DNA of 64,000 nt from Stenopsyche tienmushanensis (GCA_008973525.1 WACJ01000047.1:310001-374000); one strand, 5' to 3'; positions 27,901-42,900 are shown, counted from the first letter of the stretch. Notes: generated by a model from the sequence alone, not told the origin. Numbers and translations: made by a program.

Positions 27901-30900
27901 CAGTGATACTTAAATCTCAAAGAATTTGAATGAGTCGCCTAAGGAGCGGGAAAATAAGGTGATTGTCTACTCCATCTACGCTTGGATGAGCAAATATAAC
28001 TTGTCATTGAGAAAAATTCAGATAATTAGGTAGCAGTTGGACGATTCTTGGAGGCTGTGGCTATTAGAGAAATACTAGATCGACCCGAAGAGACATGATG
28101 AGTAATAATTTCATTTGAAATGCGCAGCAAATGATTGATAACGACCTTTATGTTTCAATCCGAGAGATTTCTCGACGTCTGGGACGTTTCAAGAGCATTG
28201 TGCGACTGCGTTTGACAGAAGATTTTCGTTATAATTCCTACAAGCTACGGAGTGAATAGTTTCTTACTGAAAATATTAAAATGGCACGTTTCATAAAGAG
28301 CAATAAACTTTTGCACAAAATTAAGCACCCTCTGGAGCCGAACGTGTTATGGTTTTATATAATGAGAAAAACTTTTTACAGAGTCAAGCACACACAGGGT
28401 AACAAATGATGACTGTGAGTCTTAAAAATATATCTAGACTCATGAAACCTTTTTCACATAATGGTTTTCGATATAATTATACCTCCGCGTATCTTTAAAA
28501 ATTGTTTGATGGTGGTAGACCAAAACGTTTTGGCGACTGTAATCAAGTTTTGGATTGAATAGTTTGCCGCAGAAAGATCATACAAGCTCATGTAAGGTTA
28601 TAAAATGCAACTGTTCTCTCTTCTGATGAAATTTGAAGACTATGATCAATACATAGATACTAAATCTACTCAAACAGCCTGTATAGGCGTGAATGATATT
28701 TGATTAAATTTCAACATCGCACAAATATAAAGGCGAGCCTGAACAAATAGTATCATGGCTAGTTAGCTATTAGTGATGGCACAAATGGACCTCTAGAGAC
28801 AATTCATCAGCCATTCTGTTTTAGAGTACCCAGAGGCTATATCAAGATTATAGATTTGTACTGGCAGCGGACGAATATACATCAAATATTATCACGCAAA
28901 TGAGTAATAAATTATTGATAAACCGAGAACTCGCTCTTGCGAACAGAAATACGAGATGATAGACTGTTATGGGGAATTAATTTAATCAATTCCTTTACGG
29001 GGTGCGGGATTGAGTTACATCCGTTAACGGTAAGTCGATTAGATCCAACAAAATGAAACGTATCAATCACCCCTGCCTTATGGCCAAAGAGACGTAAATC
29101 AATTATTAAATCTTCTCAGATAGAACAATATAAACATATTAAAAATTGGATTTAAATCGTCTCCTATAATATATTTTTTAATGATATCAAAATTGAATCA
29201 ATTATTATATTTAAAATACTATATTGAGATACAAAGGGTTAAAAGCATCGTTAAAATGTATGCTAGTATCACTTGGAGTCTTTCCGTGAATTTAAAATGC
29301 AAAGCATTTCCAGGCAAATACGAGCAAGCAACGCAGAAAGTTGAGCTAATTGAAAAATTAAATGAAGACGTAATCTCTTCAAGTAGTTAATTTTTTGTGC
29401 ACTCTCTGAAATATGCTAAGCAAAAAGGAATAAACTTACAGCAAAAGACAAAGAAAATCGGATTTAAGCGCTTTGTCTTTATTAAGGTCTTTCAGAAAAT
29501 AAGGTAATGTATATTTAAAAAAAAACATTTGAAACCATTTGAGCCATTTGAGCTCTTTCTGTATATTAACATAAGTTATCGAAGAACAAAATCTCATGGA
29601 TATATCTAAGTTAAAAACGTAGATTATTCAAAGGTTGATGGTATTTTTAAATGTAAGAAAAAGTAATTTAGGCTATCTCAAAAAAAAAAACAATGAATTA
29701 CCTTCCCACCCAACTTACCTGGACGTAAAATAAAAAGAAGTCCTAAAAGTGAATTAATTAAAAGGCGAATGGATTAATTTCGGGAAAATACAAGACTCTC
29801 GCATAATCTGAATAAGATTTACTTTAAAGCCCGATTAGCAGATTAATCGCATCTTCAAAAAATTAACTACCCTGGACGAATATCAGAATTGAAAACGTCC
29901 GCTTAATAATGATTATTATTTATCGAAGGAATTCAAAGCACGAAATGGATATTAATGAAGATAAACAGGGCCGAGTGTAGTAAATTATTCATATCGGATT
30001 GCAAAAGGGGGGTTTAAAGCTACGGGGTTAATATATTTCGTTTCTAACCTACGCTATGGCAACAAAACACCGATGATATCCGTCTCAAATGAGACGAGTC
30101 ACTTTAGAATTGAGCACAATGGAAGTAAATGGCACCAAAATACAGGAAGTGGGAGTTGGAGGGTGGCATGACGGGGTGGGAACTTCACCAACTCGCGGAC
30201 AACATCGAGATCCTCCTTTGTCTCCGGTCTTTTATCTCGAGCGAATTGAACGTGGTTGTTCACTGTTGCATTCGAACAAATGCCATTATACGTGTTGATC
30301 TCATAACTTCATGAGCGCCTGATTCGGGAAAGTTTTTCAATTTGTGGAAACTCAATAACAACCCCGTAAATGTTCATTTCGTTTTCCGGGAGAGACGGGT
30401 AATTTTAATTTCATACCATTTTCGAAGATCTCGTTATGTGTTTCACCGAAACGACTTTGAGGGTTTTGTCACATCGTCCCGATAAAAATAACAGTCTCCG
30501 CTCCCCGAGGAACGTAAGGAGAATATAAAAAGTTTCGTAAGGTCTTTTTTTTCTTCGAACATGCCATAATTCAATCTATAATCAAGATCTAAAAGCATTT
30601 TTGTGTACACAGCTAACCATCTCCAATAAAAGGTTCGATTTTTCACTTTTCATCCACACTTCTATATTTAGAGTTTCTTAAATAACAATATTTGAATATA
30701 TAGCAAAACTACAAGGAAATATTAATATAAATAATCATTTAAAAATACTGCGAATTCAAATTTTTCTAAAATAAATAACCACGTATGCATATTAAATCTA
30801 ATATTTAAGCATTTTTAACTCAGGGAAGCACAAACGGAACAATTACAAATTTTCTTTATTAATGTACTATTTCAAATGAATTTCGACCAAATATTTGGCA

Positions 30901-33900
30901 AACAATACAAAATTCAATTACAAGTTTTGTAAAATATTATGAAAGAATTCATTAACAAAGATTTGATTGAATTTGGAGTACAATAAGTCGCAGATAAAAA
31001 ATAATTATGAATGTTCATATTCAATAATTCCTCAAAGGTATGATATGGCTAAATTTGAAAACATATAAGCAATTGAGGAAATCCATAAGCGAAAAAATGT
31101 GTATTAAAATTATGATTTTAATTAATTTTAATAATATATAATATATATGAGTTATGAAGATGCCCGCGCTAAGATTAAGCATGACCCTTGGAATTCTAAA
31201 AGGCGATTTTGAATTCTATGCAAGGGCTTTAAATAATGGCGAACGGCGAAATTAATGTATCTAAATGTAGAAAATGGGTCATTAAGGTAACCCCCTACTC
31301 CTTCAAAGGATAAATATAAGAGGCTCCAATATTATCCCGTGCTTTTCTAAGGGATTATGTATCGAGAGCTGTGAAGTCCATGAATGCCTGACCTTTTTGC
31401 CTATTATGCTTTGACCTCTCGCAGTATTTTAACAAACTGATAATGCCTATCTATTCAGCAAGGTCGTATGAATTAATAACATAAGAGGGTTTACGGATAG
31501 TAATATGGCTCAACAATGTGCTGCTAGGTCGTGATATTAATACTGAGCATATTCGGATATTGAGTAGACATTCTTGGATGTATGTTGAACTGTTTGGACT
31601 ACCCCTCGCATCAATCATTCGCGATCAATTATTTTATAAGGGAGGTCGGAGGTCACGTGACGTGGAAGTGATTCACCGTGACCGATAGAGTACCAATCAC
31701 TTTGTAGGGCTTCCTGGCACTTGAACTAATCGACTGGATAGCGTTTCGCCCTAGTAAATATGTTGATGGCGATTTGACAGAGGTGCGAAACACTAAAGCT
31801 GACAGTGTCTAAGCGGCACTAATTGCACTCGATTGTTTTAGCAAAAATGCTGAAACTAATATTAAATAGAGAAAAGAGGTGTCAATATCGGGATAATGAT
31901 GAAGCGATTTACAAAAGGTTTAGTGGAGTTTGGGAGAGTCTCGTGATTTACCTCCGCTTTCTCGTTTGATCCGTGACAAAATGGCGAAACTTTTGCAAGA
32001 CTCGTTATAAAGACGTGTTCATTAAATTATTCACACGTACATATGAACATAGATAAATCTTCATTTACAAAATTTTACATGGAATGCGATTAGTATATAT
32101 TTCATTTCAATGTTCAAATTTGTATACAGAAATGTTTGTATGAAAATTAAGGGTGGAAGTTTCACAAAATTTCCATTATTATTATTATAGCTAATGAGAG
32201 TTCATACATCGTTTTTCGCTAATGTTAAGTGGGTCACCCCAACAACTTTCAAGGCAATCATAATAGTTACTCGATGTTGTAAACAAACAAGAATAAATCT
32301 CAATTATCCTAGACATCGTGGAGCGGTTCATTGAATAGTAACACAGCGTTTATGTTTAACTTTAAAATGTAACATCCGAGCAGCTGAATTATTTCTAAGA
32401 TCACAAGATTCACTTTTATTAAGACTTAAAAATTCAAATATTATTTTGAAAATATGCTCGAAATAACATTAAAGCATCGAGTGTTTCGTCATTTAGTCTG
32501 GATCTGATTTTGGAAGTCAGACAACTTGCTGCTAAAAATGCACCCTCAGCCTCCACACCCGTTGGAGGTATCGTCATCAGATATTTAAATACTAGTTCGA
32601 GTTGATGACCGCATGAGCCCCCATTTTCGAATAACTCCATCAATGTGACTGATAAAATTCCTTACTGAGACACGATCTAAAACTCGCAAAATTCCCGTTT
32701 TTCCGACAAATTATTTATTTCCGTCGCTGCAGATGAATACTTATATATTATAATACTTTGATGTGATTCGTAATTATGTTAAGGAGGAATACAAAAATTC
32801 TGAACCCCATATCTATTATATTTCATATCGATATTCACATTATTAGAGTCGAAGTGTAGTAAATACATCACCGGTAGGGAAAGGTTAATATAACAATTTG
32901 AAAAACATATATGTACTAAAATTGCTTCGTTATGTATAAATATTGCTTTAGTACATTTGCTTCATTTATTTTAGATTTAAATCGACTCTAATCATGAGAT
33001 TATAATCAACATTGGCATAGATTACAAAGCCGAAATCAAGGTTAATTGTCAATGGTTTATGGCTATATTTGAAAATATTAGCTTTTATAACTAACATTTC
33101 TGAAAACATTTAGTTATCATTGTCACGATATGATTGTTCATTAAATGTTGTAGTGGTACTCTATGTGAATATATAGTTCATGAAGAAAAATGAGAGGTTC
33201 AATTCAAATCAAAGCTCTATATGGAGGATAACAAACTGACATATTCCAATACGGGACACAGGTGGTCAACCATTACAGATGAAAGTCTATTTTTGCGGGG
33301 GATGTTCACAGGTCAGGGAAGAAAATTTCAATTCCACGCGTCGGCGACGTGGGGTTTCAATTAAGGTCGGGCCGACCTCACCTGGTGGAAGGTCGGACGG
33401 ACGAGCGGAAGGAAGAAAGGAAGGATGAAGCGCACCTTGGCATTGTGACGATATCGATTCGGCCGAGACCTATTTATAAGTCGCATTATATAAAGCTATT
33501 AGGGCGGCCGAGAAGGGTTGAGTGAAGACAATGAAAGTTGCAAGAGCCGGTGGAAGCCTCACGTGGCCGAGATTTACGCTTAATTGAATATTACCAGAGG
33601 CAATAATGGCCATAATTGCTCCACAGAGGAAATAAACCAGAGGCTCGAGCTGGAATAGGAATAGTAAATAGGGGATGGGGTGAACTGTCGCAGGCATTTT
33701 CATTTGCTTTACACTGTCGAGACAAGATCAAAGTTATTCGACGGATCATTTTGGAAATTTCACTTTGTGGTTTTCAATTAACAATGGTGGTATTTGCATA
33801 GAACGGAGAAGTCGAACTCAATCAAAGCACAACAATAAAACTTGTATCACAAAAGCTATAGAATCATAGTTTCGAAGCATGAAGCATAAAGCCTTCGTGT

Positions 33901-36900
33901 ATTTTTTATCTGAAAACGTTGAAGATTATTATATTTTCGAACCAAGTCCTTAATTATTTTTAAATTTATAACGCCTCCATACAGGTATATGTTATATTAT
34001 TTAACACTGACCATAACAGAAATGCTCGCCGACGGCTTTCCCGAATTTCTCCAAGAACAAAAAGACATGCCAGATACAATTTTGCAAAGATAATACAACA
34101 ACTAAATCTTGTATGATTTGTAAATGTATGTTCACAAAAAATGTATAAAAGAGATTAAGAAGAATTAAGAAAAGAAAAACATGCTTGATTTGTATTGTAA
34201 ATGAAGTAAACGCTACCACAATGATCTATTATTTATGTTATATTTATGTCCTTTTATGATACATATAAAATGAAAACATGTTAATTATTTAATTATTATT
34301 CTATGTAGTAAATTAGTTCTTATAATTAATAGACAATTCATTCCGAAAAATCAAATTTTTCATAAGCGTTCAAAGTATTGCTTGCTAAAATCTTTTTTAA
34401 AAATTGATTCGTAATTATATTACGAAGGAATAAAAAAATTCTAAGCCCCGTATCTATTATATTTCATATCGATATTCCCATTTTTAGATTTACATATCAT
34501 GATTGATATGTATTGCAAAATCAATGTCTTTATTTGCATTTGATAATAACGTAATTTTTGATGAAAATGCAGATTGTGAAATCTATTTATCCAACTATTT
34601 AGCTAGACAATACAAATAAATATGATGTCCTATATATGGGAACATCTTGGTCAATAAATTATGTAATATTATAAAAGCTGAATAAGCAGATTGAAAGCTA
34701 GAATATAATAAATAAAATAAAATTGTATTTATATATATATGATTGACCCATTTTGCTGAACAAGCTTTCGAAAGTGCTGACATCCCGGGCAAAAAATATA
34801 AAAAGATGTTTATACTGTCCCAAAACTTATATTTTGGATACCTGGAAATGGAAGATTTTAGAAGAGACATGCATTGTGTTGGAAATACAAATATAAAGTT
34901 AAAGAAGTTTAAGTTTTTCTTTGGATAAAATAAGGAAATTTAGCGCCTCTCCAAAAGAACTATTTTTAATATCGAAATATGATTTGGCATTATTAAAGTG
35001 ATAAATTTTCTTTGTGCTACTATAACAGCGAAAATTTTATGTTTAGCCTCTGTTAGAAGACGCACAGTTTCGTTGAAACGATTCATAAAATATTAGTAAT
35101 AAGAGCGACCATCAATCTTCGCCATCCGCGTCAAAGTACTTTTTCACATCTGAAATAATATCAGTTCATCAATTTATCATTTCCGGACAACCTAATAGGT
35201 TCCTCAATGAATGGTCGAAATGTTCTTCAACGCGACATATTTTCACGCCTGAAAAACAAGTTTTCTTTTTAATAGTATAAGAATGAAGCTCACACAGTCA
35301 AAGTACGTGCCGGGAATTGCTTCCAAGTGAAATGCATTAAAAATATCAAAGTAACTCCAGGCACAAGCTCCCATCGGCTCGGTAGTTAAGTGAAAAACGT
35401 GATACCAGGTTGTTTACCATACCTCGGTTGAGGGGGTTCAAATACCCTCACTGCAAGTGGAAGGATTCCATTGTATATAAAGACACAAAGTGAAGATGAA
35501 AACGGTTGACGATGTCGGATTATACTCTTCAGATAAGCCTCGCCCGAAGAAAAACCGACGGGAGAAAATTAACAGCCAACTCCTCGCCCGTTTTAATTAA
35601 ATTGAATATCAGATTACCGAGAGCCACTATTCCACTAAGCCGTTGAAAAATCAATGCCGGAATCTTTTAAATATTCCCGTCCTATTCCTTTTACAAATGT
35701 CACTTTATCAAGACGGCATTTAGAGACGCATCAAAGAAGCGATAAAATTCACAATGAAACGGAGAAAAGGGCCGGTGGAATGTCATGGCGCAGAAGTGGG
35801 TAGAAGTACCCTACTGTTCAGACACTTCTTTTTTTCCGCACTTCAAAGACACGAATTGTCCGTCAGAGTGAATTGAAGGACTTCCAGAGGAGACAGCGAA
35901 ATAAATTGAAAAAATATATATATACGAAACAAACAGCGCGAACTGAAAAAAAGAGGGAAACGCACTTTTCCTACACAAAAAACGGGTGAAATATATGGCA
36001 CTGACAAACTCTATAAATAGGACCGGGAAAATAGAATAATGCCGTGTAACTTGATGTTGAATTATTTTTACTTTAAATGACACGACGACCCATCATGGAG
36101 CAAAGTCTTCTCATGGTTTTATAATATTTTTCACCCTCACAGTATGACACGTCTTGTTTTGATATAAACCAATGCTGCAAAAAATTACAACCTTAATAAG
36201 TTCTTACTTTAAAATGGCTACGCACTGCTTCAAAATATTTAGATGTGACACAACAGAAATTTGCAGAAATTCAATTCAAATGAAAAATTTGATTAAATGC
36301 GTCCTGTAAAATAATTATTACAGTTCAGCTATTCATAGACGACGTCAAAATAATTGGACGCTGTTATTTGACAAATTTGCAAATTTAATTGCCTTTGAAC
36401 TGGATGTAAACATAAACGCTATTATAATACAAAATATAATCATTAAAAAGCACCAAATTTAAATATAATATAAATAAAGTGGACTGGATGAATTTAAATA
36501 AAATATAACTGTGAAAAAATGTTTTTCAATTTGAATACTAATTTATGCCATTCCATGCTAATATTTTAAACAAAAGGTTCAATCTATTAATATAAAAAAG
36601 TACTAAAAATAATTTTATATATCCGAATCGTTAAATAATCTCGTATAAATCGATTATAATCGATAATGGATATAATTTTCTTAATATTATATTCAAATTT
36701 TAGCAGTTATTTCAACAAACTAATCAGTTTTTATATTAAGTTTAAACGTATTTTCTATGTAACGCATTAAGGCAGGCAATTAGGGCCACTGATGGACAGA
36801 ATGGCATGTCATTAACGCATTTCTGGAAAGAGTACAACATTAACAAAGCTGTTCAAAACATCGGTGATGCCTGAAATTTCAATATCTACAGTGAGTATCG

Positions 36901-39900
36901 CATGGAAGAACTTTATCCGGAATTTTTTCAAGATAGCAACAGAACAGAAGCGAATGCTGCTTTTATTAGCAATCTCATAAATTACTAAAACACTGATAAT
37001 GCTTTAATTTTTTTTTTAAATATAGCTAATATCGACCCTATGCTGAGTGCATTTAATTGTTTGTTTGCTTATCGTTACAAGATGCCATGGAATACTTTAA
37101 AGTATGAAGATTTATGCTCGAGAACTTATCCGATGTGATTTACGAAGTGGAGCAAATTTAAAAGCATCTCTCAGACTATTTCCATTTAAAATAAGTTTAT
37201 CACTTGACCTACTTCCCAGACATATTCAGAGCGCGGGTTTCAGATCTCATTTTATAACTCCATACGTTTGATCGAGAGAAAAAAACCAGCTTCGAATTCA
37301 TTTCAAGCGATTTCCGACGAAAACTGAATTTGTACGGGGTGGAAACGTTGCTATGAAACGAACAAAAAATCGCAGGCGTCGAACACATTTAGATCGATAT
37401 AAAGCAAATAGAGATGGTAAATTCTTAAGATTTCTCGTCGGTCTTGGTTGGAAGAAACGCTTATGAGACGTGAATTCAATTTGTTAGCTGACCGTTCGCA
37501 TGGAAACCGACAAGAAACTAATATCGGGAAGCCTAAGATTTTCTTGGAGCTGTCAGAGCAGAAAACGTCCTACCAGAAGAGGATAAGCATTCAAAGCTTG
37601 TTCTCTCCTTTTCCGAGGCTTAATTTGGCAAAAGCTTCAACAAAGCTCTTCATGCCTCCACGGTAATGGTCGTGAGCATTTAATGCGGAAACAATTAATA
37701 ATCTCGCGGAGGAAATACAAATAATTTCTGACTCCCCGAGAGTCTGCTTGAATACCAAAGAGGAATTCAATTTGCAGGTAATTTAGGAGAGAATTTAATA
37801 ATCTTCAATTTTGGGTTCCAACGTGGTTGGCACATAGGAGTTGCATTGTTACGTCGTAATTACGCTGGTCACAATTCCATGAAGGATGCAGTTGACAGCT
37901 AATTCCAATAGTTCGGACGTGATCACTTTGAAATTCACTTCAATTCGATTAAATCCCTCGTTTACATCCAGGTTATTAAAACGACATGCAGTATTGAAAA
38001 AAAACTCAATCAAACATATATGGAAAAAAATAATTTAAATTGAAGCTGCTAAAACATTAGATAGGCTCAAATCTATTCATAAAAATATAATATAATACAT
38101 ATTATTTATATTAAGATTAATAGATCATTACATTACATATACACAGAATACGTGAAATTTCTTATAATCAAATCAGAAATTTCATAAATATCTTCATCAG
38201 ATCTTTATACGAAGAAAATAATGACTGTCTCGAAATAATGCATCTATTCCAATCAAGAAAAATAAGAAAAAAGTCATATTTTATAAAGACAGTGGCACAA
38301 AAAAAGCATCGAAAAGAGGGGATTAACAGATTTAGATAGTTTTTATTCCTATATTCTGTTGCATGCAATGGAGATATTTCAAAACAAGATTATGGATAGT
38401 TCAAAATACAATAGAATAATTTATAATAAAAACAACATGAATTTAAATGATTAATTTGATTGTTCATATTTTATGGATAGAGCACAGTGAAGAAGTCAAA
38501 CGCGATCCGTGATTTTCAAAATGTATGTTAGACCATAAAAATGTAGGATTTGTGACGGTGAAAACCATATAAAATGGTCGATTTCAAAGTGCTCCATATA
38601 ACAAATGAAAAATTTCCACAAATCCCATATATGTGTGTTTGGTACACCCGTCAGATGAAATAGTAAAAATGGTAAGTGTCAACTGACAGGAAATGGAGCG
38701 AGTAAATTGGAAAAATATGGGGGAAGCTTTTATATGGAACTGGATAAAGAACGAATGATACATGAAATATTACATTCTGGCTGTCTATCGTTAACTGAAA
38801 AAAAAGTTCAAAATTGGCCATATGGCATGGAAATATGTTCTATGCTTAAAAAATGTATTTTGAGGTCGAATATACACAACGGAATAGCATAGTATAAAAG
38901 TATAAATTATGCATGAAATTAGCATTTAAGTTAGAGATATATAGGCTAGTATTGGCTATCGGTCACTTTGCATACGGCATATGCGGTTTTATTTAAATTT
39001 CAACCTAGTTCATCGTGAAAGCCTCTCCCATTAGGGAAGGGCGGCAGTAGTCATGCCTTCGGGAAGATCACACTTCACCCGGATTAAATTTTGAAACTCA
39101 CACCGTTGAACAATATTCAATTTATTTCCGTACTAACAATAATTGACATCGAAACGAGCCCCAGAACAAGAGCCAATTTGTAGCGCAAAAATTCATCGCG
39201 CAACTTACGATACGATGCACGAAGCTATGTTCAATTAAGCTAATTCTCCTCAAAAAAAAAAAGTAAACTCATAAGGGGATTTATTTTGCAAATTGAAACG
39301 GCAATACTTACAATAATAATATGGGACGCGATTTGCATTTTAATAAGATCCCAGTGTCTGGATAACGTATTCGAAAAAAAGCCCCATTCCGTCCACGTAA
39401 AATGAGACAAATTTGCCATTTCACAGTGCCAAATCTACGTCGAATTTCGATATTTTTGCACAAAAAGAAATAATGAATATAAATTTTATTCATCGATTTT
39501 GCAATTCGGTGGTTAATATAAAGGAATTTTGGGGGTGCGGGCGGGTTTAAGAGAATTCTCGCAGCTCGACAGGAACGCGGGAGGGTTTTAAATACTTTAT
39601 ACGGTGGGAGAGTATTCGACCCCAAATTAATTTATCGAAAAACTTGGACATTTGAATACTTCTGCGTCCATACAAAATAATAACAATAGAATAAATACTC
39701 GGAATTCTTCAATAAGGGATATAACCTTAAATAATAAAATACATTTAGAGACAATACATGTTAAAGCAATTGCAGTCAATGTTCTTAAATTTAGTTTTAA
39801 ATTGCTGAAATACTAACAACAATTAACCCGTATTAAATTAAAAAAAAACATGTTATTGACTACATGTTGGGCGACGATAATGTTAAACTGACTACTCGGT

Positions 39901-42900
39901 TTAACCCTTTGAGTAGTGAGCTAATTTAAAATTTCATAGTCTTAGACGCTATATTTGCGTGTCCACCACTTATCATCCGTACAAATCCACTTATCTGTCA
40001 AGACCGTAGCGGCGTGTATGAAGCTTATATAATATTTAACACTCTCGTCGCCCAACATAAATCAGTGTTTTTTCTCACGGTGCCCAAATTCGATAGTAGG
40101 AGCGCAAACTAGAAGGAATATTGATGCGATATTATAACGCGATATATAAGCTTGACTTTGTAATTAGTCAAATTAACAAAAAGTGAAGACAAGCAAGTGA
40201 GAATGGACAAGCGTAGGAATGCAAGTTTCAAGGGCGATCTCGAATATTTAGACAGTTGTCATCTGGAAGACATTATAGAAAGATGTTCGTAAAGTTAAAA
40301 TTTGCAAGACGTTATAGAAATACGTAACAATGAGACACTGGATTCACTTTTCGGAGACGCGCATATCTGGTGGACGCAGCGACGAACGAGTTAAAAAAAT
40401 AAACACTGTCGATATTTGTTCATTTCTTCAACATAAACAATATACTTGAAATCGACTCATTATATCATTCACATATCATTATTAGTCGATGAATTTGGGT
40501 TAACGATCTATACAATCGTGCGATGTACGCAGGAAGCTTTCCGTCTCTGTCTCCCATGCACAGTTACCGAATTCCGTCTCTATCTCTCTCCGATCTCGAC
40601 ATACAAGAGTACTCTTTCTGAATCGCTGGAATTCGTGTTTTTTCTCCCCGGCAGCCCCCCGGATAATCGAGACTACTGTATTCATTACATGATTAGGCTT
40701 TTGATCATAACTGAAATGATTTTGAATATGAAATATATAATAATGCTGTTGAAAGTGTCATTAAGAGCTTTATAAATCATCTCTCGATGATTTCAAGTCA
40801 ATTACATCTTTAATACATAATTAATACACAATAAATAATTTGAGGAGGGATACATGGCTCGTAAATGATTAACAATTAAAATTACTTACGGTTCAATTGC
40901 TTTATTCCAGTTGATGATGTAGCCGCTCAAAACAAACGTCTCTATGTGGACGACGTGCACATTTCCACGCTCGGTTCCGACATGCAACCATTTCGACTGC
41001 AGTGGAAGATGCAAACATGTTATCCTGCAACAATGAGAAATGTTATATAAATAAGTGCCATTATTGTGGAGAGAAAAATCTGTCGATCGTTGAAAAGTCT
41101 CAATGAAAAAACGTAAGCCTCTATAACAAAGGAACTGTTTAGGGGGGGTTATTGGGAGGGGTAGATTCGCCTCAGTCAAATGGGTTGTCGCATTTGATAT
41201 TCACTCAAATGAATATTTTTGATGGTAACAAATGGCTGAAGGCTTTGACTAAGTCTATGGGAACTCTTGGGCTATGTGTCATCATTCGTCACTGTCGTCT
41301 GATGGCGTGACGCCCGCGAGAAATGCAGGGTTGGATAACTACCGAGTTGCAATCTAGCGCGAGAGCAAAGTGATTGATCCAGAACCGCGATGATGACACG
41401 TAATTACGACGATATATAGCCATCATTACGTCCTCGTTACGACACTGACAAATATTTTATATATACAAGCTTCAAAGAAAAACAAATTATGATTTATCTT
41501 GGGTGATGTTCGGTAACCATCTGCGAGGAAATTTATGGCGCTACTGAACCCATATTAGGGATTGCATTACCGGATTAAATAAATCTCTATACACATGATA
41601 TTACTTTAAAGTGCACACATAGTGAATTTACTGAGCAAAAATTCATAATGTTTGTGTATCGTACCAATAACCATTTCAGTATTACACAATGCAATAACGG
41701 CTGCTTGAAATGAACAGTAACTTTTCCGGAAGCAGTTCAGATGATAAAGATCCGAATTGGATCCGATATTAAAAAATAAACTTTTTCTAAAATCCTACAA
41801 CGCAATTCAAGAATATATCATATTTTCGAATGAAAAGATATTCACGATCCAATATTTGTCAATAAAATATGTTTTTTTTATTTAGGGGAAGATTATTAAT
41901 AATTTCAAATAATGAGTAGGACACGAGAAGCAAAGGATTATCTCAGATCATGATTTGGGCTGCCAAACGATAATTTTAGCTCATGTTATTTTATTTTTCA
42001 TTTGAAGCATTAAATCGACCAGGGAACATTTTATAATTTTTTTTGAAATTTTGATATTAACCCATTGCACTTGAGATCATTTTTCGCGTGGTAAACCAGC
42101 AAATCGAGACGTTTCGCAGCACTTTTGGCGAATTTAAAATCATTACACACACAAATTAATGTACAAAACTTTTATATATTTTTACACCTTTATGAATATA
42201 ACTTCTTAAATTTAAGTCTCTGTAATTTTGTTGTGTGTGATATTTCATAAAACAATTACCAAGATGCATGCCCGACTTTTTGGGGCAAGTATTACAATAA
42301 TATGTGGTCTGTAGTTTAATGCTTATAGGGATGTAAAGCTTAGTAGTCTTTCTGCCACGACTGTCAAATTCGAATTTGTGCCGAACATGTAGTCCGGTTC
42401 GTGGTTGTGTACTAATTTCAGATAATAAAATCTTATATCTGTTTGAAGAAATGTCATGTTACATTTCATAAGATTATACAGAAGAGCGTAGGGACTAGGG
42501 AATCCAATCCCGGGATCCCGTACAGTTTTAGATGCTCATGAATCCCGGGATTAGTAAACGTAATCTTGTAAAATTTGAGATTGATTTTTTATCTAACAGA
42601 AATCGTACACCTCACCAACACGATGAAGACTACTAAATCGAGACATTCCCTCCGAAATCTGGACGCTTGGAAATAGTGGCGTAACTACTAATTAGCGAGC
42701 TTAGGCGATGCCTAGGGGCAGTAACTGTCTAATCTATGTATATATATATATATGTTTTTCAAATTGATATATTAACCTTTCCCTACCGGTGGTGTATTTA
42801 CTACACATCGACTCTAATAATGTGAATATCGATATGAAATAAAATAGATAAGGGGTTCAGAATTTTTGTATTCTGAACAGTGAACTAGTGTTTTATTTAT

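Larger units (their letters stand above)
21462..40889 (-). other. 19.4 kb Tomosyn intron between E2 and E3
   Basis: The largest intron in the window. It contains a perfect hairpin (21850-21888), hAT-derived repeats (23725-24195, 32434-32920, 34393-34490), a mariner relic (28125-28600), a GC-richer patch with GGTCGG repeats (33330-33480), a tRNA-like SINE candidate (35374-35446), a pogo/Tigger relic (36771-36960), an inverted-repeat element (39864-40058) and one copy of a dispersed repeat (40400-40560). Remaining stretches show nothing I can support as a gene. Composition changes from AT-rich near E3 to less AT-rich toward E2. Confidence 0.7.

Noticed and set aside
35343..35460. Functional tRNA gene
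   Set aside because: A and B boxes are present but no complete acceptor stem or anticodon arm could be drawn; kept as SINE-like.
40446..40775. 109-codon open frame on plus strand
   Set aside because: It lies on a dispersed repeat shared with 52.9 kb and has no domain; treated as repeat.
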